A stretch of 64,000 nt of DNA from Psychrobacter sp. PL19 (GCF_017875835.1 NZ_JAGING010000001.1:1736001-1800000), one strand, 5' to 3'. Positions 10,735-19,540 are shown, counted from the stretch's first letter. The notes: generated by a model not told the origin, from the letters alone. Program-made: numbers and translations.

Positions 10735-10807
10735 GACAGGCAGACAGGCAGACAGGCAGACAGGCAGACAGGCAGACAGGCAGACAGGCAGACAGGCAGA
10801 CAGACAG
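10735..10807 (+). repeat. 8-bp tandem repeat (GACAGGCA), eight perfect units plus a partial unit
   Basis: Eight uninterrupted copies of GACAGGCA run from 10735 to 10798, with a degenerate partial copy after them. Perfect units point to recent slippage and make the copy number likely to vary between strains. It lies between the frmA terminator and repeat copy C, in no reading frame I consider real. Confidence 0.95.
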
Positions 10808-10830
10808 TACGAACAAGGCTGACTCACTTC

Positions 10831-11018
10831 TATAGCCAGTTCAAAATAATATAGATGTATTTGTGTCAGCGTGCTACTGGTATAGTCAATGAAAAGTAAT
10901 ATCGATACATAACATACTGCTGGCATAAGTTTTTCTTGCTGGCTGTGCCTACGCAGACAGAGGCTGCGAAAAATTCATAACAGCAGCACTGTAGCGTTTT
11001 TAAATTGGATTAACTGTA
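10831..11018 (+). repeat. Dispersed MITE-like intergenic repeat, copy C (long form)
   Basis: Begins TATAGCCAGTTCAAAATA and ends near AATTGGATTAACTGTA, again imperfect terminal inverted repeats. It contains an inner block (10881-11004) nearly identical to the reverse complement of copy A. Compared with copy B it carries an extra internal segment that starts TATAGTCAATGAAAAG, as if one repeat had inserted into another. Confidence 0.8.
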
Positions 11019-11147
11019 TTAATTTAAAATCAAGAAATGAGATATAAGTTGCTTGGATGCTACTTTTTCATCATGATGTAAAGAAAGCGTTTATTATCAC
11101 TAAGGAAGCGTTCCGCAGGTAAAATCATTTAACAAAGGAATGTAATT

Positions 11148-11762
11148 ATGCCCCCGCTTTCATCTGACCAAGTACTGTTTGATTGGCGTAAATCACTAGG
11201 CGCGCTATTATTGATAGTCGGTTGTGTCGGTAGCAGCCATGCCGCCACCTATAATATTGAGCCTACCCATACCAATGCCCGTTTTGCCATTGATCACTTC
11301 AAAACCTCTACTAATACCGGTGGCTTTTATAATATCACGGGACAGTTGCAATACGATCCAAAAGCAAAGACTGGCAACGTATCGCTGGTTATACCAATAA
11401 ATTCATTAAACACTGGCAATAAAGAATTCGACATTACGCTAAAGAGTAGTGACTTTTTTGATATGGAACAATTTCCGTTGGCTAATTTTGAGTCGACCCA
11501 GTGGTATTTTGCGACTGACCAAGCCAGCCCAAAGGTTGCGCGAGTCGATGGCAAACTAACGCTACATGGTGAAACTCATCCGATAACCTTAACCGCGACC
11601 AAGTTTAACTGTTATTTTAGCCCGATACTCAGAAAATCAGTCTGCGGTGGTGATTTTACGACTGTGATTGATCGGACTAAGTGGGGCCTAAGTAAGTACT
11701 CTTTATTAGGAATAACCAAGTATCTGACTTTAAATATCCAAGTTGAGGCTGCTAAGCAATAG
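11148..11762 (+). CDS. YceI-family periplasmic protein
   Basis: A 204-residue YceI-like protein, a lipocalin-type barrel thought to bind polyisoprenoid or fatty-acid-like ligands in the periplasm. The N-terminus has a hydrophobic stretch LGALLLIVGCVGSSHA that ends in a likely signal-peptidase site before ATYNIEPTHTN, the usual beginning of the mature domain. Family landmarks are NARFAIDHFKTS, SLNTGNKEFD, SSDFFDMEQFPLANFES and GETHPITL. The start at 11148 has AAAGGA nine bases upstream. The leader before the hydrophobic core is long (about 15 residues), so a membrane anchor cannot be excluded. It is monocistronic as far as can be seen. Confidence 0.88.
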   Translation: MPPLSSDQVLFDWRKSLGALLLIVGCVGSSHAATYNIEPTHTNARFAIDHFKTSTNTGGFYNITGQLQYDPKAKTGNVSLVIPINSLNTGNKEFDITLKSSDFFDMEQFPLANFESTQWYFATDQASPKVARVDGKLTLHGETHPITLTATKFNCYFSPILRKSVCGGDFTTVIDRTKWGLSKYSLLGITKYLTLNIQVEAAKQ

Positions 11763-12130
11763 CTAGCAGCGAGAATAAAAAAGGCTGAGATTTACTATGA
11801 TAAGTCTTGGTTTTTTTAGAATGTTACGCTATATTTCATAATTTTCTGTAGGGTACTTGAGCGGTCAATTATCTGACATTGAGTGCCCTATCTCCAGCGA
11901 ATTAGTAACATCTGCTATTTTGCGTTTGATTATTATGTTGATATGATGGTCTCGAGTGTGTGTTCTTAGTTAAACGGCTTCTAGCTGTTGGCCGTACTGG
12001 TGTTCTTCTTTTAGGTTAGTATAACCTCTTGAGCGATTTCCAATTTCAGTACGCTGCTACAGCTCTATAATCTACTACTTTGTAGTAACAGACATCTAAC
12101 AAATTTAACTTAAAGAAAAGGCAGTACCGA
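11763..12130. other. Intergenic stretch with no recognisable gene
   Basis: About 370 bases between the YceI gene and the hypothetical gene. A short dyad CTACTACTTTGTAGTA near 12070 is the only structure I see. No open frame of credible quality is present. Confidence 0.5.
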
Positions 12131-12817
12131 ATGACCAATAATAACCCATACAACCTTATACCTCTAAAGCCCACAGGTAGAAACGAGACTAATAGCGGCA
12201 ATACTTATTCTCCTGAAGATATGATTAAGATATATGAGCAACAATTTTTGACCCAAGTACCTGATGAAAAATTAAAAGAATTCCCATCAGTTCTAAAAGG
12301 TTTTTATGATATTGATGATAATACTTTAGATATTTGTGCAGTTGTTTTTGATGCAGTTGCCGATTCCTGCATCATTTATAACCATAAGGTAAAAGTAGGG
12401 GATTATGAGATACTAGGAGGCTTAGTAAAAGAAGATCTTGTAGAGGGCGATGGCTATGAAGTCAAAGGGGCACAGGCCTATACCTTAGAATGTAAGCGTA
12501 CTTTTTTGATTAATGATGTAGAGATGTCTTATCAGTTTAATTTGTTTGTCCATGGCGATAGCTATTCTACTTTAACCAAAAAAGAGTCTTTACTAGAAAA
12601 AATATACTGGTTTGTAAGTGATGGATTTGAAGAGAATTTACTAGGTGATCCTGACAATCAAGAAAGCTTAGAGTCTATTAACGAAGCGTTAGCCAGCTCA
12701 GGTATCCGAGAAATGGATTTAACTACCATATATGAACTAGTCGACTATATAGAAGACAGCATAATAGATGATGACATGGTAGAAGCGCTTAATACGCTAC
12801 TAGATAATGCCGAATAG
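12131..12817 (+). CDS. Hypothetical acidic cytosolic protein
   Basis: I do not recognise this 228-residue protein. It has no signal peptide or membrane segment, is acidic, and is rich in Asp and Glu with runs such as FYDIDDNTLDIC and IDDDMVEALNTLL. Secondary structure looks like a mixed alpha/beta middle (KVKVGDYEILGGLV) with a helical C-terminal third. AAAGAAAAGG lies upstream of the ATG. A strong terminator follows at 12881, so it is probably a single-gene unit. It sits directly left of an IS630 element and its AT-rich codon use differs from the beta-oxidation genes. It may therefore mark the beginning of the accessory region, which is an inference. Confidence 0.7.
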   Translation: MTNNNPYNLIPLKPTGRNETNSGNTYSPEDMIKIYEQQFLTQVPDEKLKEFPSVLKGFYDIDDNTLDICAVVFDAVADSCIIYNHKVKVGDYEILGGLVKEDLVEGDGYEVKGAQAYTLECKRTFLINDVEMSYQFNLFVHGDSYSTLTKKESLLEKIYWFVSDGFEENLLGDPDNQESLESINEALASSGIREMDLTTIYELVDYIEDSIIDDDMVEALNTLLDNAE

Positions 12818-12880
12818 TATTATAAAGAGGGTCAAACTGACTTAATTTAAACTATTTAGTAGTTAATTAGTTCCAGTAAA

Positions 12881-12918
12881 GAAAGCTCTACCGAATCGGT
12901 AGGGCTTTTTATTTTTTT
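12881..12918 (+). terminator. Rho-independent terminator of the hypothetical gene
   Basis: Stem AAAGCTCTACCGA / TCGGTAGGGCTTT with a minimal loop, followed by a T-rich tail. Confidence 0.85.
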
Positions 12919-12970
12919 ATCTAAATTTTGAGTTGTCACAAAACTTGCGAAGTTGGTTTAAATCCATCTA

Positions 12971-14057
12971 ATACCAACCCCAATAACTAAAGTTGCGCCC
13001 AAGTCCGAGTAGTCAAAGAGCGAACCCTCTCTGGCTGCTCAAGCAACTTATTCCAAGCAGAGCAAGCCGCATCAACAATAGACTCATAGTCCTCATAACA
13101 GCGATTAGACAACTCATTCTGTTTGAGATACTGCCACACGTTTTCAGACGGGTTTAGCTCAGGTGAATAAGGGGGCAGTTTAAGCATCGTCACATTGTGT
13201 AGATTCAAGCTTGGTTGATGCCATAATGCCCCGTCCATCACCACCACCGCATGACGACCTTCGGGAACCGCTTTACTGATCTCTTGCATATGCAAGAGCA
13301 TGGTTTGCTTATTAACCCAAGGCAGAACCAGTCCCACACTGTTTCCCGTAGCAGGACAGAAAGCACCAAAGATATAGGTTGATAAGAACTGTTGTTGTCT
13401 GATAAGCCGAGGTCTTTGACCGCGGTAATGCCAAACTCGAGTCAGTGATCCTTGTTGTCCTATGCGAGTTTCATCTTGAAACCAGATATCGACTTGTTGA
13501 CAGTCAATACTTTCAGGTAATACTTCTTCGACATGGGTTATAACGTTTTTTTAAAAGCTTCTTGTACCGCATCATTGGCTTTTGGGTGCTGACTACGAGC
13601 ACTTATCCAGCTCATACCGATACGCTTTAACATCTCGTAAATACCGTTAACGGTATAGTGAGCATTATAGTGCTCTTTGGCTATCTGTTGGATGTCTTTA
13701 CCGGTTAGACGGCCACCAGCTCGCTTTTCTTGCTCAGAGACGATCATGGCTTTAAAGGCATCTATGTCGGCTTCCGCCAGTTTACTGTGTCGACCTTTGC
13801 GGGGACGGTCATAGATACTGTCAAGTCCACGTTGAAGATAACGTTTCTTGGTGCGTCTGGCGGTTTCAGGGTGAATGTAGAGGTCTTTGGCAATGTCGTT
13901 AGTGGCTTTGCCTATGCTATATTGATATAGAATAAGGAGACGTTGACGGGCTCTGGGGTTACGCTCGGTCTTCGAGAGTTTGCCAAAGTTATGATCTTTT
14001 AGGGTGTCTGTTGGTATAGTCATGGTTGAATTATACTATATATTATGGGTTTGGTAT
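12971..14057 (-). mobile_element. IS630-family insertion sequence (element 1)
   Basis: About 1.09 kb element bounded by inverted repeats. The left end reads ATACCAACCCCAATAA and the right-end complement reads ATACCAAACCCATAAT. TA dinucleotides flank both ends at 12969-12970 and 14058-14059, as expected from the TA target duplication of this family. It contains one transposase in two overlapping reading frames. Confidence 0.85.
12987..14023 (-). CDS. IS630 transposase made from two frames (probable -1 frameshift)
   Basis: DDE transposase of the Tc1/mariner-like IS630 family. The first frame (14023 to 13538) carries the double helix-turn-helix N-terminal part and stops just after a run of seven A residues. 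Reading one base back from that run continues the protein without interruption: VDIWFQDETR gives the first Asp, VVMDGALWH the second, and ELNPSENVWQ the Glu. The second frame ends at 12987. A -1 shift on an A-run is a known strategy in this family. A single-base mutation would look the same, so activity is unproven. Confidence 0.8.
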
Positions 14058-14140
14058 TAGTTTTTGCCATTTCTTCAGCATAGCTCAATCGATACTATTC
14101 TGGGTAGTGGGCTCGGGGAAGCCGGTAGCATATATGGATT

Positions 14141-14293
14141 TTATAAATGATATGCTTGGGCAACAGGCTTTGCAAAATATTGTGGGTTGAGCTCTTTAGC
14201 AATATGAGCCGCCGTCAAAAGCTGTGTGCTATCAGTAATCAAATCTAAAATCTGAAACGTTTTATCTAGTGCAGGAACAGCTGTTATGTTCAT
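14141..14293 (-). pseudogene. Remnant of an IclR-family regulator (N-terminal helix-turn-helix only)
   Basis: From the ATG at 14293 the protein reads MNITAVPALDKTFQILDLI, then TDSTQLLTAAHIAKELN. This is the start of an IclR-type DNA-binding domain up to the middle of its helix-turn-helix. The match stops abruptly near 14186 and a short unrelated tail runs to a stop at 14141. The effector domain is missing, so the gene is broken, probably by the rearrangement that brought in the adjoining IS630 element. An in-frame ATG further upstream (14398) adds a hydrophobic leader that is unlikely to be real. It may once have regulated the amide genes to the right. Confidence 0.6.
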
Positions 14294-14409
14294 AAAGTGC
14301 CTATATATAAGTAAAAAGAAAAAATGAATCAGAGTAACAATTAACATGAGAATAGGGGTTGCAAAGTATAATGCTCTGTTCTTATAATTGGGTCTCATAT
14401 ACTGAAAAC

Positions 14410-14429
14410 ATGTTCAGTATATTGAACAT
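14410..14429. promoter_or_regulatory. Perfect palindrome, possible operator of the IclR remnant
   Basis: ATGTTCA and TGAACAT arms around a 6-base spacer, about 117 bases upstream of the IclR remnant. A dyad in this place is what an IclR-type protein would bind. This is inferred from position and symmetry only. Confidence 0.35.
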
Positions 14430-14520
14430 AACATAAATAGGTATGAGTTATGTTGCAGAAGCCGTAGAGATAAACTTAATAAACTAACGACTCGATGAGG
14501 AGTTTAGCATAACTAAGAAA

Positions 14521-14802
14521 AAGTAGAGCTATAGTACGAAATTCAAAGCAGAAGCGGTCAAAAAAATTGCAGACAACAATGGTAACTTAAGTGTAACTAC
14601 TCGGCAGCTAGGAATAGCGATGCAAACGTTATCTTAGCTGGTGTCAAAGATATCACCAAGACTATAAAAAAAGATTTGATGCTATCAGCAATATTACTAA
14701 ATATATTGATCTTGAATACAATCAGACTAGGATTCAAAAGGGTTTAGGCTATAAAACGCTAAGGCAGATGTGGTTTGACTTTTACCGTCAGGCTGCTTGA
14801 TT
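14521..14802 (+). pseudogene. Decayed IS3-family transposase fragments (OrfA start, OrfB end)
   Basis: Bases 14530-14667 encode STKFKAEAVKKIADNNGNLS and TTRQLGIAMQTLS before an in-frame stop, the usual N-terminal helix-turn-helix of an IS3 OrfA. After a frame change the next part reads YIDLEYNQTRIQKGLGYKTL, the conserved C-terminal end of OrfB. Most of OrfB, including its catalytic residues, is missing, so this is an internally deleted element. Confidence 0.7.
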
Positions 14803-14946
14803 AAAATCTCCCAAGTTCGTTTGTAAGGATTTGACGGCAGGTGTCAATACCCATGGCGTTCATATCTATGGATATTACTGTATATGAATTCATAATATAG
14901 TTTTTTAATTGCCCTAAATATGAACGTATTTCCAAGGAAAATTTCA

Positions 14947-15705
14947 ATGACAATAAAGATCGATTTGAATTCAGATATGGGTGAGGGATTCGGCGCTTGG
15001 TCGATTGGTGATGATGTTGATCGCGATATCATGCCATTGATTAGCTCCGCCAATATTGCAGCGGGCTTTCACGCCGGTGACCCTTCTACTATGATTGATA
15101 CGTTACGATTGGCATCTCGTCATGGAGTATGCGTTGGTGTTCATCCAGGGTTTCATGATTTAGTAGGATTTGGACGCCGCCACATTTCGGCGTCCGCCGA
15201 TGAATTGGTGAATGACGCTCTGTACCAACTAGGTGCTCTACGCGAACTTGCCTATCTTGAAGGCCTCAGGATGCATCATTTTAAATTGCATGGTGCATTG
15301 TTTATGCATGCAGCACGTGATGAGGAGTTTGCCGAAAAGCTAACATCTGCTCTAGCAATTGTCGCTCCTGACGTATCTATTTACTGTCTAGCGAACTCAG
15401 CCATTGACCATGCGGCAAAAAACGTTGGGTTGCCAAGAGTTCATGAGTTCTACGCAGATCGTGATTACGATGAGGAAGGAAACATTGTATTCGTTCGCAA
15501 GGTTAAGCAACTTGATCCTGATTTAGTGGCACAAAAAGTGTTACGCGCATGCCAAAACAACGAAGTAGAGTCAGTTAGCGGTAAGATAGTGACTGTTAAA
15601 TTCGACTCTGTATGTATTCACAGCGATACTCCGGGAGCCCTCTCACTGATTAAAACGGTACGAGCAGTTCTTGATAACGCAGGTATTAAAGTAGCCGCGC
15701 CTTAA
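14947..15705 (+). CDS. pxpA: LamB/YcsF family protein, 5-oxoprolinase subunit A type
   Basis: A 252-residue LamB/YcsF protein. In the known PxpABC enzyme this subunit works in ATP-dependent opening of 5-oxoproline to glutamate. The N-terminus IDLNSDMGEGFGAW is the family signature, and SANIAAGFHAGDPSTM, VGVHPGFHDLVGFGRR and KLHGALF follow in the expected order. Several His and Asp residues line the active-site barrel. I chose the ATG at 14947 because CCAAGGAAA lies at the right distance; an earlier ATG at 14920 has no site. The PxpB and PxpC partners are absent. An amidase follows 71 bases downstream instead, so a role in opening or processing a lactam or amide together with that amidase is plausible but inferred. 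Confidence 0.85.
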   Translation: MTIKIDLNSDMGEGFGAWSIGDDVDRDIMPLISSANIAAGFHAGDPSTMIDTLRLASRHGVCVGVHPGFHDLVGFGRRHISASADELVNDALYQLGALRELAYLEGLRMHHFKLHGALFMHAARDEEFAEKLTSALAIVAPDVSIYCLANSAIDHAAKNVGLPRVHEFYADRDYDEEGNIVFVRKVKQLDPDLVAQKVLRACQNNEVESVSGKIVTVKFDSVCIHSDTPGALSLIKTVRAVLDNAGIKVAAP

Positions 15706-15776
15706 CTTAATCATAATTTAAGCTAGGCGTTTAAACGTGAGCAACATAAGTAAACATAATTCCAAGGAAGATAATT

Positions 15777-17261
15777 ATGAAAGATTTTGAAATTGAAGAG
15801 TTAACCATCACTGATATGCAAACGCATCTCAAAAATGGATCGCTCACTGTGCGCAGTTTGGTTGAAGCGTACCTTGAACGGATAGAGGCAATTGATAAAT
15901 CTGGGCCTACTCTCAATTCTATCATTACTATTAATCCAATCGCACTGGATGAAGCCGATCGCCTTGACGCACATTTCGCAAGGACAGGCGAATTTGTTGG
16001 CGCATTGCACGGCGTGCCGGTGCTAGTAAAAGATCAAGTAGAAACCAAAGATATGATGACGACTTTCGGCTCCATAGCTCAGGACGGTTACCAGCCAAAA
16101 GATGACGCAACCATTATCAAAAAGATGAAAGCGGTAGGGGCGATTATTCTTGCCAAAACGACATTGCCCGATTTTGCAACATCATGGTTCGGATTTTGTT
16201 CAAAACAAGGTGAGACTAAGAATCCATATGTTTTGGCGTATGATCCCGGTGGTTCTAGCAGCGGGACAGCGGCTGCGATCGCAGCGAACCTAGGATTGGT
16301 CGGAATAGGCGAAGATACCGGTGGTTCCATTCGTATACCCGCTAGTTTTACGAATCTTGTCGGTGTCCGTGTTACTCCCGGCCTGATAAGCCGCAATGGC
16401 ACGTCGCCGCTTGTAGTTTTTCAGGATACAGCAGGTCCGATGGCGCGCACGGTTACAGATGCCGCTCTCCTTCTTGATGCATTGGTAGGTTATGACCCAA
16501 CCGATGAATATACTACCGCGGCGTGTATTGCTGATCATAAAGGCAGCTATACTAATGCTTTGGATGCCGATAGCCTTAAAGGAGCGCGTCTGGGAGTTGT
16601 ACGTAACGCTTATGGGTCAAACGATAATGCTGAGTCTGCAGAAGTTAACGGTATCATTGACTCGGCTCTCGAAAAAGCTAAAGATGTAGGAGCCATACTT
16701 GTTGATGTAGAAATTCCAGACATGATGGAACACATTATCGAAACCTCTTTGTATGGTTCACACTCGCGGCATGACATCAATAAGTTTTTAGCCTCACGTG
16801 AAGGTATGCCGACCAAAAGCCTCGAAGAAATCAAAGCAAATGGCACGTTCCACCCGGTGCTGGATCTTTTAATTGATATCTTTGAAGGACCGGTAAATCC
16901 AGAAGATGAGCCTGATTATTTCCGCAAGCTTGCCGCTCGCGACAAGTTCCAACGCCTTGTTGCCGGAATTGTTGCGAAAAATGACTTGGACGCGTTAGTG
17001 TTTCCCTGCGTTCAGATCCTTCCACCGTCAAAACAGGATGTCCGTGACGGCAAGCATCAAGTATTAACGTTCCCAACGAATACTTTGATTGCTTCGCAGA
17101 CCTGGATGCCGTCGATTTGCCTACCTGCCGGATTCAGTGAAAATGGTTTACCCGTGGGTATGGAGCTGGTTGTTTTGCCATATCACGAGCCAGATTTATT
17201 CCGGCTGGGTTACGCATTTGAACAGGCTAATAATGTGCGTCGTACGCCTAACTATTTATAA
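15777..17261 (+). CDS. Amidase-signature hydrolase 1
   Basis: Amidase-signature enzyme of 494 residues that hydrolyses an amide with a Ser-cisSer-Lys triad. Lys85 is in GVPVLVKDQ, the cis-Ser is in the GGSSSG loop at 158-163, and the nucleophile Ser184 is in TGGSIRIPAS. The N-terminus LEITDMQ-like region and C-terminal PAGFSENGLPVGMELV match full-length family members. The start has CCAAGGAAG upstream, the same leader sequence as the PxpA-type gene 71 bases before it, and the two are likely one transcription unit. Substrate cannot be deduced. GC and codon use are somewhat higher than in the AT-rich amidase that follows, which suggests separate origins. Confidence 0.93.
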   Translation: MKDFEIEELTITDMQTHLKNGSLTVRSLVEAYLERIEAIDKSGPTLNSIITINPIALDEADRLDAHFARTGEFVGALHGVPVLVKDQVETKDMMTTFGSIAQDGYQPKDDATIIKKMKAVGAIILAKTTLPDFATSWFGFCSKQGETKNPYVLAYDPGGSSSGTAAAIAANLGLVGIGEDTGGSIRIPASFTNLVGVRVTPGLISRNGTSPLVVFQDTAGPMARTVTDAALLLDALVGYDPTDEYTTAACIADHKGSYTNALDADSLKGARLGVVRNAYGSNDNAESAEVNGIIDSALEKAKDVGAILVDVEIPDMMEHIIETSLYGSHSRHDINKFLASREGMPTKSLEEIKANGTFHPVLDLLIDIFEGPVNPEDEPDYFRKLAARDKFQRLVAGIVAKNDLDALVFPCVQILPPSKQDVRDGKHQVLTFPTNTLIASQTWMPSICLPAGFSENGLPVGMELVVLPYHEPDLFRLGYAFEQANNVRRTPNYL

Positions 17262-17577
17262 TTTTTTAACTTTTGAGATTCGCCTTAACGGCTCGAGATA
17301 CAGGTGTTGAGGCGATAAAATAGAATTCTCTTGAGTGGCTGAGCCAAAGTTTGCGACAAGTTTTATGTTTCGTTCACCTTTTTAATATGCTAATCCGAGG
17401 CTTTTCAAAGGTATTCATTAAACCTCTTGAAAAAGTGTTATAACTTTTTAAGCTGAATTCTCTATTCTTAACAAATAAAGCGCCATACTAGGTATAGAAA
17501 AACTACTCAATCAAGACGATGTAGGCTTCAAACGCTACACTGATATTCGCAAAAATCACTAATACTAAACCTCAAAG
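17262..17577. other. Intergenic stretch between amidases 1 and 2, left part
   Basis: About 316 bases with no credible gene. It contains several stop-riddled short frames and leads into a large inverted repeat. A decayed mobile-element piece is possible but I cannot identify one. Confidence 0.4.
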
Positions 17578-17635
17578 TTATCAAATTAACTGAATAGTTT
17601 AAAACCTTATTTAAACTATTCAGTTAATTTGATAA
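17578..17635. repeat. Perfect 26-bp inverted repeat with 6-base loop
   Basis: The left arm 17578-17603 starts TTATCAAATTAACTG and ends ATAGTTTAAA. The right arm 17610-17635 is its exact reverse complement, separated by ACCTTA. It lies 87 bases before amidase 2 and is AT-rich without a clean T-tract. It could be a weak terminator for amidase 1, a transcript structure, or the scar of a mobile element. Confidence 0.9.
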
Positions 17636-17722
17636 ATCTTAATAATTCTGTAGACAGTTCTCTTAATATTATGACTACATAGAATTATTCTAACGCATCA
17701 ATTCCAAAGGAGAAAACTAACA

Positions 17723-19162
17723 ATGAATAAATCTATAGTAGATATTTATAAAATGTCGGGAACGGAACAAGCAAGAATTATACGTGAAAAAGAAGCATCA
17801 CCTATTGAAGTCGTGGATGCTATATTTAAACGAATTAAAGATTTGAATCCTAAATTAAATGCTTTCTGTACACTCGATGAAGAAGGTGCTAGAAAAGCTG
17901 CAAAGTTAGCTGAAGAAAAAATAATGGCTGGAGAGAAGGTTGGTGTACTGCATGGTGTTCCAGTTGCAGTAAAAGACTTGATATCCACGAAAGGCATGCG
18001 GACTACATTTGGTTCAAAATTATATGAAAATTTTATTCCTGACGAAGATGATATTTGCGTTGAGCGCCTACGAGAAGCTGGAGCGATTATTATCGGGAAG
18101 ACAAATGTACCAGAATTTGGGTATCAAGGAGTAACACATAGTGACTTACTTGGCGTTACAAGGAACCCTTGGAATACAGAACTAACTCCAGGGGGTTCTA
18201 GCGGAGGATCCGCAGTTGCAGCGGCTACTGGGATGACAGCACTGACAATAGGTAATGACGGTGGTGGATCGATTCGAATTCCTTCAAGTTTATCCGGGTT
18301 GTATGGCATGAAAGGTTCTTTTGGAAGAATTCCGTTATACCCTGGCTGTCGTGATCCAAGATATCCTGGCGCAAGTGGTTGGGAATCACTGGAATGTAAT
18401 GGTCCGATAACACGTACGGTTGAAGACAGCGCTCTTATGCTTTCCGTCATGGCTGGACCAAGCCACATGGATAGGCATAGTCTACCTAATGAAGGTCTTG
18501 ATTACCTAAATATAATTAAAGACCAAGATATCAGAGGTTTGAGAATAGCTTGGAGCCCTGATCTTGGCTACGCTACCGTGGACCCTCAAGTTAGAAAAAT
18601 AACAGAGGAGGCGGTAAAAATATTTAGCCAACTAGGGTGTCATGTAGAAGAAGTTCACCCAGGATTTAATGTAGCTCCTGAAGAGTTTTGGACACTGGTA
18701 GCAAGAGATACCGACTTAGCAGGATTACGAAAAATTGCTAGAGAAAAAGATGGATTGCTAGGCTCGACGATGATGAGTTTTATTCAGAATAACTACACAG
18801 CAGAAGAACTAACTAATGCACATATGTTAAGACAAGAAGTAAATATGAAAATGAGTAAGTTTATGGAGAATTATGACCTGCTGCTAACTCCAACGCTTGC
18901 TGTTCCACCATTTGAAGTTGGTATCAATGGCCCAACGGAGATTGATGGCCAGTCAGTACATGAGTCTCATTGGTTATCTTTTGTTTTTCCTTTTAATATG
19001 ACAGGTCAACCAGCAGCATCTATTCCTGCCGGTTGGACAGAGTGTGGATTACCTATAGGATTACAAATAGTAGGTCGTCATTTAGATGATAGAACAGTTT
19101 TACGTGCATCTGCTGCGTTTGAAACAGCTAAACCATGGGCGAATAGATGGCCGGTGATTTAA
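17723..19162 (+). CDS. Amidase-signature hydrolase 2 (AT-rich, Firmicutes-like character)
   Basis: Amidase of 479 residues with Lys84 in GVPVAVKDL, the cis-Ser in the GGSSGG loop (157-162) and nucleophile Ser183 in GGGSIRIPSS. The C-terminal half includes DLLLTPTLAVPPF and PAGWTECGLPIGLQIVGRHL, a typical complete enzyme. A textbook AAAGGAG ribosome-binding site precedes the ATG. Codon choice is noticeably AT-rich with many AGA and ATA codons, unlike amidase 1 and especially amidase 4. That resembles genes of low-GC Gram-positives, so acquisition by transfer is likely though unproven. It stands alone, flanked by the 26-bp inverted repeat and by mobile-element debris. Confidence 0.92.
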   Translation: MNKSIVDIYKMSGTEQARIIREKEASPIEVVDAIFKRIKDLNPKLNAFCTLDEEGARKAAKLAEEKIMAGEKVGVLHGVPVAVKDLISTKGMRTTFGSKLYENFIPDEDDICVERLREAGAIIIGKTNVPEFGYQGVTHSDLLGVTRNPWNTELTPGGSSGGSAVAAATGMTALTIGNDGGGSIRIPSSLSGLYGMKGSFGRIPLYPGCRDPRYPGASGWESLECNGPITRTVEDSALMLSVMAGPSHMDRHSLPNEGLDYLNIIKDQDIRGLRIAWSPDLGYATVDPQVRKITEEAVKIFSQLGCHVEEVHPGFNVAPEEFWTLVARDTDLAGLRKIAREKDGLLGSTMMSFIQNNYTAEELTNAHMLRQEVNMKMSKFMENYDLLLTPTLAVPPFEVGINGPTEIDGQSVHESHWLSFVFPFNMTGQPAASIPAGWTECGLPIGLQIVGRHLDDRTVLRASAAFETAKPWANRWPVI

Positions 19163-19169
19163 TAAAACT

Positions 19170-19290
19170 GAGCTTTTCCCAAAAACTGTGTAACTGCTTA
19201 TAACCCCCTAACCGAAGAATAAGCAATGACTAACAAATCCGATATCAAGAAACTGGCCGAGCAGATAGCTGACAGGGTCATCATCCCAAC
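19170..19290 (+). pseudogene. Possible IS256-type element left end and transposase start (remnant)
   Basis: The sequence GAGCTTTTCCCAAAAACTG resembles the outer end of IS256-like elements. It is followed by an ATG at 19207 reading MTNKSDIKKLAEQIADRV, a plausible transposase N-terminus. The frame is lost where the IS3 remnant begins, near 19290. This is a tentative identification. Confidence 0.35.
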
Positions 19291-19525
19291 CATAAGACAC
19301 CTAATAAATAGAATTAAGTTGCGTGGTTTAGTTTCTGTGTAGGCGTAAAGCCGCCATTAACCATATTAGGGCGCTCGTGACTGTAGTGATATAACCAGTC
19401 CTCTGCTTGCTGACGGACTTGGTATAAATCAGTAAACAACTCTTGGTTTATTTAACCAATCATAGCGCATGGTTCTATTATAGCGCTCAACGTAGGCATT
19501 CTGCTGTGGATTGCCAGGTTCTATA
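19291..19525 (-). pseudogene. IS3-family OrfB C-terminal fragment (frameshifted)
   Basis: On the minus strand the sequence reads [20 protein letters not shown], then TMRYDWLN. After a frame change it reads DLYQVRQQAEDWLYHYSHER and ends in LNHAT. This is the catalytic-Glu end of an IS3 integrase core. Only the end of the element remains. Its inner edge abuts arsC codons at about 19525, so it marks the breakpoint that removed most of arsC. Confidence 0.75.
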
Positions 19526-19540
19526 TAGCTTATTGATGCC

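Noticed and set aside
10735..10807. Possible CRISPR array
   Set aside because: Units are 8 bases, contiguous and without spacers; no cas gene is present. No CRISPR array is seen elsewhere in the window.
10726..10926. A minus-strand frame running through the 8-bp repeat
   Set aside because: Its C-terminal part is only the translated repeat and its start lies in the MITE-like copy; no homology or start signal supports it.
14060..14140. Possible fragment of another gene (minus strand, ATGFPEPTTQNSID)
   Set aside because: The reading is short and contains a stop, and I cannot connect it to a family.
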